From an uncultured Collinsella sp. (GTDB taxonomy: Bacteria > Actinomycetota > Coriobacteriia > Coriobacteriales > Coriobacteriaceae), in assembly GCA_900547025.1 (NCBI GenBank), contig UREZ01000066.1, positions 1 through 10,220 of the forward strand: a DNA stretch of 10,220 bases. Reading direction: 5' to 3'. Both the position numbers and the translations under genes were made by a program. Within the stretch, counting starts at the first letter, position 1. Each line of letters begins with the position of its first letter. This document shows, piece after piece, positions 6,752-10,220 of the stretch. The notes beneath the pieces are model-generated. The model was not told where the DNA came from, did not search any database, and worked only from the letters and a program-made list of their open reading frames with translations.

Positions 6752-7609
6752 ATGGCACTTGTTACCACCGAAAAGATGCTCAAGGACGCTCAGGCCGGCC
6801 ACTACGCTGTTGGCGCGTTCAACGTCGAGAACCTCGAGTTTGTTATGGCCGTTCTGGCCGCTGCCGAGGAGACCAAGTCCCCCGTCATCATGCAGACCAC
6901 CCCGGGCACCATCAAGACCGCTGGTCTGGACTACTTCTACGGCATGGTCAAGGCTGCCGCCGAGCGCGCTTCCGTGCCCGTCGCTCTGCACCTCGATCAT
7001 GGCGATGGCTATGACCGCTGCATGCAGGCTTTCCGCACGGGCTACACCTCTGTCATGATCGACGGTTCGCACGAGTCCTTCGAGGACAACATCGCCCTGA
7101 CCAAGTCCGTTGCCGACGCTGGCCGCGCCATGGGCGTGCCCGTCGAGGCCGAGCTCGGCAAGGTTGGCGGCAAGGAGGACGACGGTCCCGCGGTTGAGGG
7201 CGAGAGCCCCTACACCGATCCTGCCGAGGCCAAGGAGTTCGTCGAGCGCACCGGCTGCACCTCCCTCGCTATTGGCGTTGGCACCAGCCACGGCGTGTAC
7301 ACGAGCGATCCGCACATCGAGCAGTCCGTGGTCAAGGCCATCCGCGACGCCGTCGACGTGCCGCTGGTTCTGCACGGCACCTCCGGTGTGCCCGATGAGC
7401 AGGTCGCCGAGGCTGTGAAGAACGGCATCTGCAAGGTTAACTACGCCACCGAGCTGCGTCAGGCCTACACCAAGGGCTTCATGGCCTACATGGCCGAGAA
7501 CCCTGCCTGCTTCGATCCCAAGAAGCCGGCCAAGGAGGGCATGCGTGAGATCACCGAGCTGGTTAAGATCCGCATGACCAACCTCAACTCTGTGGGCAAA
7601 GCAGAGTAA
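6752..7609 (+). CDS. Class II ketose-bisphosphate aldolase (FbaA/GatY/KbaY type)
   Basis: This zinc-dependent aldolase cleaves fructose-1,6- or tagatose-1,6-bisphosphate into dihydroxyacetone phosphate and glyceraldehyde-3-phosphate. At 285 residues it is the short class II form. Expected active-site residues are present: catalytic D82 and zinc ligand H83 in HLDHGD, further zinc ligands H180 in GTSHG and H208 in VLHGTSG, the phosphate-binding GTSG (209-212) and KVNYATEL (228-235). The blocks TTPGTIK (49-55), MIDGSH (102-107), VEAELGKVGGKEDD (131-144) and VDVPLVLHG (201-209) resemble GatY/KbaY tagatose-bisphosphate aldolases as much as glycolytic Fba, so substrate is left open. The ATG at 6752 has GAGAGGAG nine bases upstream. 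The frame can be extended to a TTG at 6629, but that lacks a binding site and codon bias. The divergent DeoR gene is the likely regulator. Confidence 0.92.
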   Translation: MALVTTEKMLKDAQAGHYAVGAFNVENLEFVMAVLAAAEETKSPVIMQTTPGTIKTAGLDYFYGMVKAAAERASVPVALHLDHGDGYDRCMQAFRTGYTSVMIDGSHESFEDNIALTKSVADAGRAMGVPVEAELGKVGGKEDDGPAVEGESPYTDPAEAKEFVERTGCTSLAIGVGTSHGVYTSDPHIEQSVVKAIRDAVDVPLVLHGTSGVPDEQVAEAVKNGICKVNYATELRQAYTKGFMAYMAENPACFDPKKPAKEGMREITELVKIRMTNLNSVGKAE

Positions 7610-7642
7610 CAGCAAGGGTACTCCGACTCGCTACATATCCCG

Positions 7643-7671
7643 GGGAGGGACGAGGGCTTAGTTCCCCAATC
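7643..7671 (-). repeat. Inverted partial copy (29 nt) of the intergenic repeat
   Basis: These 29 bases are the perfect reverse complement of 7739-7767. The pair flanks the terminator at 7686-7724 almost symmetrically, so the aldolase 3' end could fold into one long nested hairpin covering 7643-7767. It begins about 33 bases after the aldolase stop. Confidence 0.85.
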
Positions 7672-7685
7672 GTCCTCGGGCATGC

Positions 7686-7724
7686 AAAAAGCCTCGCTGC
7701 GCACTTCGTGCGGCGAGGCTTTTT
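7686..7724. terminator. Strong intrinsic terminator after the aldolase gene
   Basis: AAAAAGCCTCGC (7686-7697) pairs perfectly over 12 bp with GCGAGGCTTTTT (7713-7724). The stem continues as CGCAC/GTGCG (7700-7704, 7708-7712) after a two-base bulge. The T-run on the right and the A-run on the left make it able to act in both directions. Confidence 0.88.
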
Positions 7725-7730
7725 GCCCCC

Positions 7731-7834
7731 TGCGGAAAGATTGGGGAACTAAGCCCTCGTCCCTCCCAAGGTGACCTGCTCGAGGTCGTCGCCCTTGTGG
7801 CGTTAGGTCTGAAAATAATAAGAAGCCTTCGCGC
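7731..7834 (+). repeat. Intergenic tandem repeat, unit 1
   Basis: The first of three direct units of about 105 bp. It starts at TGCGGAAAGATTGGGG and includes CGCCCTTGTGGCG with short pairing arms CGCC/GGCG. Bases 7718-7768, beginning just before the unit inside the terminator stem, are identical to 7927-7977. Confidence 0.85.
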
Positions 7835-7939
7835 TGCGGAATGATTTTGGAAACTAAGTACGGGACCCGCCCAAACCGTCCTGCTCAATCGCCCTTGTGG
7901 CGTTAGTGTCGGAAAAATAAGACGTTGCTTTTTGCCCCC
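7835..7939 (+). repeat. Intergenic tandem repeat, unit 2 (diverged)
   Basis: It aligns to units 1 and 3 through TGCGGAAxGATT, GGxAACTAAG and CGCCCTTGTGGCGTTAG, but differs at many positions between them. It keeps an end-to-end pairing potential of TTTGG with CCAAA (7846-7850, 7871-7875), where unit 1 has TTGGG with CCCAA. Confidence 0.75.
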
Positions 7940-8035
7940 TGCGGAAAGATTGGGGAACTAAGCCCTCGTCCCTCCCAGGTTGACCTACTCGAGGTCGTCG
8001 CCCTTGTGGCGTTGGGGCTGAAAGGGTGGGACGCG
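7940..8035 (+). repeat. Intergenic tandem repeat, unit 3
   Basis: Nearly identical to unit 1, with 51 exact bases (7927-7977 against 7718-7768) and then only scattered changes to about 8015. It ends within a few bases of the stop codon of the minus-strand HAD gene, so it forms the 3' untranslated region of both flanking genes. Confidence 0.85.
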
Positions 8036-8039
8036 TGGG

Positions 8040-8663
8040 TTATTTGGTTGTTAGGGTTAACAGGTCGTTGGGGGTTTCGAGGTTGTAGGTGGCATTTGGG
8101 ATGTCTTGGTGTGATCCCCATGCCGCTCTGGCAAAACTGACCCCTGCCGAAGTTGCGCATTGTTCGTCGTAGACGGTGTCGCCAACGTAGACGACGTTGC
8201 CAGGATTCGCGCCCGTACGCCGGAGATATTCGAGCATGGGTGCGGGTGCGGGTTTATGTTCGGTTGTGTCTTCGACAAGGATGATGTGCTCAAAATACTT
8301 ATCGAAACCAAGGGGTGCAATTTCTTCTGCGTATTCGTCGCGCGCACGTGAGGAGACGATGCCAAGTTTGCAGCCGTTGTCGGAGAGTGTTGCGATAATT
8401 TCATGCAAGCCGGGAAACACGCTGATGGTGCTTTTAAAGCTGGCGGCAACTTGGCACCAGCGATCCAGCGTTGCCTGTGAGTAGATCCCAAGTTTCTCAA
8501 GGGCGTTCTTGCCGGGTATGCCGAGGGCAAATTCAAGCTCGTGTCGGGGGAGCGTTTTGCCGGTTTCTTCTTGGACAATCTGGCCAAGCGATGACAGCAC
8601 GCTTTCTTCTGTATCTGCCAATGTCCCATCAACGTCAAACACGATATAGTCAAAGTACTTCAT
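8040..8663 (-). CDS. HAD-superfamily hydrolase, phosphoglycolate phosphatase-like (subfamily IA)
   Basis: A cytoplasmic phosphatase of 207 residues with all four HAD motifs. Motif I is DVDGTLADT (10-18), with nucleophile D10 and acid/base D12. Motif II is IVSSR (102-106), with S104. Motif III is K137 in EHKPAP, and motif IV is GDTVYD (161-166), with the Mg2+ carboxylates D162 and D166. The segment 19-80 is a helical C1 cap, and SVFPGLHEII (81-90) is typical of Gph/PpaX-like members. The physiological substrate is not predictable and could be a sugar phosphate, phosphoglycolate or pyrophosphate. The ATG at 8663 has GAGAGGAG eight bases upstream. It lies 56 bases downstream of the AraC-family gene on the same strand, so the two may be cotranscribed. 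Confidence 0.88.
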   Translation of the reverse strand: MKYFDYIVFDVDGTLADTEESVLSSLGQIVQEETGKTLPRHELEFALGIPGKNALEKLGIYSQATLDRWCQVAASFKSTISVFPGLHEIIATLSDNGCKLGIVSSRARDEYAEEIAPLGFDKYFEHIILVEDTTEHKPAPAPMLEYLRRTGANPGNVVYVGDTVYDEQCATSAGVSFARAAWGSHQDIPNATYNLETPNDLLTLTTK

Positions 8664-8719
8664 ATAGTAGCTCCTCTCTGTTGTTTGCCTGCAAGTTTGA
8701 TGCAGTGACAGAAGAAGGG

Positions 8720-9658
8720 CTAGCGGGATTTCTGCCTGGTGCTATCGAGATTCTGCCTCGCTGCTCGATAGCTCGAAGGAGTGCACCCCATTTGTTCTTT
8801 AAATACCTGGCCAAGATGGCTTGCTGTTATAAATCCGCATTGGCGCGCGACTGTCTGGACCGTTCGCGTGGTGTGTGCCAAAAGTTCGCAAGCACGGTTT
8901 ATGCGGTATGCGCGTAGATATGCCGCCGGGGTCGTTCCTGCACAAGCTTCGATAATGCGGTAACACTCTCTTTCGCTTACGCCGGCTGCAGATGCCATCT
9001 GGGACACATCTATAGCGGCTGCATAGTTTGCGCGGATAAAGTCCAGGATTGCCTTGAACTGTACGTCGCGGTTGGTCATCCAAGAGGCGTTGTCGGAGGA
9101 AAAGAGCGGTTCGGTCTTGGCGTAAATCTGAATCCAGAGCTCTGACAAGTTATTTCGAAGCGCCATCTCGTTCTGCGGCCGTTGAAGGTCGTGGTTAAAG
9201 GAACTCTTTAGCAAATCGATAAAGGGCATATCGTCGGGGTTGGTGGGCGACCATTTGAGCACATCGACGCCTCGACATTGAAGCAATGGGTTGATGTAGC
9301 GCTTTTGGAGACGTCCCGCGGGATCGCCGAGCATCGACGGCTGAAAGATATGCAGCATTTGAATGGCTGGCGCCGAATTGGGTGATTGCAGCGTGCTGTG
9401 CAAAACGCCGCCGTTGATAAAGCCGGCGGACCCTTCCTCAAAGCGTACGTGCTCATGAGCCGCGCGCGTTCGATAGTCAATCGCTCCCTGCTCCATGTAG
9501 AAAAGCTCAACTTCGGAATGCCAGTGCCAGGGGACGGAATTGCCCGGATAGCGAGCGAATTCTGCGCGTTCGGCAATATAGGGCCAGTCTTCGGCGGTCT
9601 CGGGAAACGCTTCTTCGCGTCCTCCGCGGTGCAATTCTATGTGATCCATGTTTCGCAT
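8720..9658 (-). CDS. AraC-family transcriptional regulator with N-terminal cupin domain
   Basis: A 312-residue regulator, normal length for sugar-type AraC proteins. The N-terminal half is a cupin-like sensor with PWHWHSEVELFYMEQG (43-58) and the later H87 in GGVLHSTLQ. The C-terminal 100 residues hold the paired helix-turn-helix. The first is around IDVSQMASAAGVSERECYRI (216-235) and the second around TVQTVARQCGFITASHLGQV (267-286), followed by the conserved end FKEQMGCTPSSYR (286-298). Ligand and targets are unknown; the downstream HAD phosphatase is a plausible target or partner. The first ATG (9658) has no Shine-Dalgarno sequence, and an internal ATG three codons later (9649) is an alternative start. 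A -10-like TATACT six bases upstream raises the possibility of leaderless translation. Confidence 0.9.
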   Translation of the reverse strand: MRNMDHIELHRGGREEAFPETAEDWPYIAERAEFARYPGNSVPWHWHSEVELFYMEQGAIDYRTRAAHEHVRFEEGSAGFINGGVLHSTLQSPNSAPAIQMLHIFQPSMLGDPAGRLQKRYINPLLQCRGVDVLKWSPTNPDDMPFIDLLKSSFNHDLQRPQNEMALRNNLSELWIQIYAKTEPLFSSDNASWMTNRDVQFKAILDFIRANYAAAIDVSQMASAAGVSERECYRIIEACAGTTPAAYLRAYRINRACELLAHTTRTVQTVARQCGFITASHLGQVFKEQMGCTPSSYRAARQNLDSTRQKSR

Positions 9659-9664
9659 GGCATC

Positions 9665-9670
9665 AGTATA
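9665..9670 (-). promoter_or_regulatory. Candidate -10 hexamer directly upstream of the AraC-type gene
   Basis: On the minus strand TATACT ends six bases before the ATG at 9658. This places a transcription start at or next to the first codon. The region 17 bases further upstream (AGCAAT) is a poor -35. Confidence 0.35.
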
Positions 9671-9928
9671 AAGCGCGATGGGCTTAGATTGCTCTTGCCT
9701 GTTCGGGGAACGCCTTGTCTAGGGATGCTTGGAGCCTTTCGAACGATGCTCGCAAGTTGTGGCTCTGGTCGGTTGAGCGTTTGGCTTTTGTGGTGGGGGA
9801 GTCGAGGAGGCCGTTTCTCTGTGTCGGGGGGAAGGAGAAAAGGTTTGCATGATTTAGGGATGGCTGCTGTGCTGCGCCGTTGGAAGAATGCATGCTTATG
9901 CGGCCTCCTCGATGTCCACCAAAAGATT

Positions 9929-9960
9929 GCGCACGGGGTGTGCTGCTAGGTCCCGTGCGC
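9929..9960 (-). terminator. Inverted repeat, possible terminator of the HTH gene
   Basis: GCGCACGGG (9929-9937) and CCCGTGCGC (9952-9960) form a perfect 9-bp stem with a 14-base loop. Read on the minus strand the stem is followed by AATCTTTT, a weak T-run. It lies about 94 bases after the stop of the HTH gene at 10054, so it could end that transcript. It could instead be an operator. Confidence 0.35.
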
Positions 9961-10053
9961 TGGCAGTATTATGCCGCGGTTGCTGCAAAGAAGCGCTAAA
10001 GAAAGGCTTAACCTGGTTTGGTGTTACGATGAAACCGACGCTCCTATAAGTTG

Positions 10054-10220
10054 TCAAGAGGCAGTTTGCGGGAGCGCTCCCTTCAATTCGCACAGGAGCT
10101 CGTAATACCTCCTCTCCAGTTTCGTCGACCGCCGTCTCCCATGTTCCAGGTGCCCGAGTGTGGCCGCGGACAGGCCGAGCTCCGCGGCGGCTTTCTTCTG
10201 AGTCACCCGCATCGCCTTGC
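10054..10220 (-). CDS. Helix-turn-helix (XRE/Cro-C1-like) protein, C-terminal part, runs off the window
   Basis: The minus-strand frame entering at the window edge encodes 54 residues up to a TGA at 10054-10056. They contain a clear helix-turn-helix: VTQKKAAAELGLSAATLGHL (5-24), followed by EHGRRRSTKLERRYYELLCE (25-44). The pattern of recognition helix, short basic loop and a final helix resembles XRE-family DNA-binding domains. An in-frame ATG at 10212 could be the start of a 52-residue protein, but a longer gene extending beyond the edge is equally possible. The short tail after the domain suggests the HTH is C-terminal or the protein is very small. Its partner and targets cannot be seen here. 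Confidence 0.6.
   Translation of the reverse strand, partial: KAMRVTQKKAAAELGLSAATLGHLEHGRRRSTKLERRYYELLCELKGALPQTAS

Larger units (their letters stand above)
9659..10053 (-). other. Region without a confident gene; two small minus-strand ORFs
   Basis: About 395 bases lie between the AraC-type gene and the HTH gene at the edge. One minus-strand frame is open from the window edge to a stop at 9896-9898 and ends in RDLAAHPVRNLLVDIEEAA. A second ORF (9684-9893, 69 residues) begins four bases after that stop, with GAGGAGG about 11-12 bases upstream. The arrangement looks like coupled genes, but neither product is recognisable. The first frame would overlap the HTH gene and contains a 9-bp inverted repeat. 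They may be small accessory genes, remnants of a decayed gene, or chance frames. Confidence 0.3.

Noticed and set aside
7640..8035. CRISPR array
   Set aside because: There are only three units of about 105 bp with internal divergence and no short regular repeats with unique spacers or nearby cas genes.

Overview
The window looks like chromosomal DNA from a GC-rich anaerobic Actinomycetota, most likely a gut Coriobacteriia of the Collinsella type. This is inferred from the strong G/C bias at third codon positions, clear AGGAGG-type ribosome binding sites, the class II (HPH-type) GalT, a stand-alone flavodiiron protein and the dense set of sugar regulators. It was not checked by any search, so genus-level assignment is tentative.

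Layout. Positions 60-2884 hold a minus-strand galactose operon: galK, then galT, with the two genes overlapping at their junction. The 338-bp region 2885-3222 separates galK from a divergent LacI-family regulator (3223-4254, plus). It carries three near-identical copies of a LacI-type operator, two of them forming a perfect 17-bp inverted pair. Next on the plus strand is an A-type flavoprotein (flavodiiron protein, 4384-5544) with an extended -10 promoter overlapped by a 7-bp dyad. A bidirectional terminator (5567-5608) separates it from a convergent DeoR-family regulator (5613-6416, minus). That regulator is divergent from a class II ketose-bisphosphate aldolase of GatY/KbaY/FbaA type (6752-7609, plus). 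The 335-bp AT-rich space between them holds candidate operators and a long leader with competing hairpins.

Downstream of the aldolase, 7643-8035 is non-coding and repetitive. A strong terminator sits inside a 29-bp perfect inverted repeat, and it is followed by three tandem copies of a roughly 105-bp unit that run up to the stop codon of the next gene. On the minus strand follow a HAD-family phosphatase (8040-8663) and an AraC-family regulator (8720-9658). The last 560 bases hold weakly supported small ORFs, a 9-bp inverted repeat and the C-terminal end of a small HTH protein that runs off the window (10054-10220).

How they work together. GalK and GalT convert galactose through galactose-1-phosphate to UDP-galactose and glucose-1-phosphate, and the adjacent LacI protein with its operators is the obvious local regulator. 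The DeoR protein probably controls the aldolase, which would feed triose phosphates from fructose- or tagatose-bisphosphate into glycolysis. The flavodiiron protein is a separate oxygen/NO detoxification function. The AraC-HAD pair is a probable small operon of unknown substrate. The most unusual content is the intergenic repeat array and the operator arrangement between galK and lacI.
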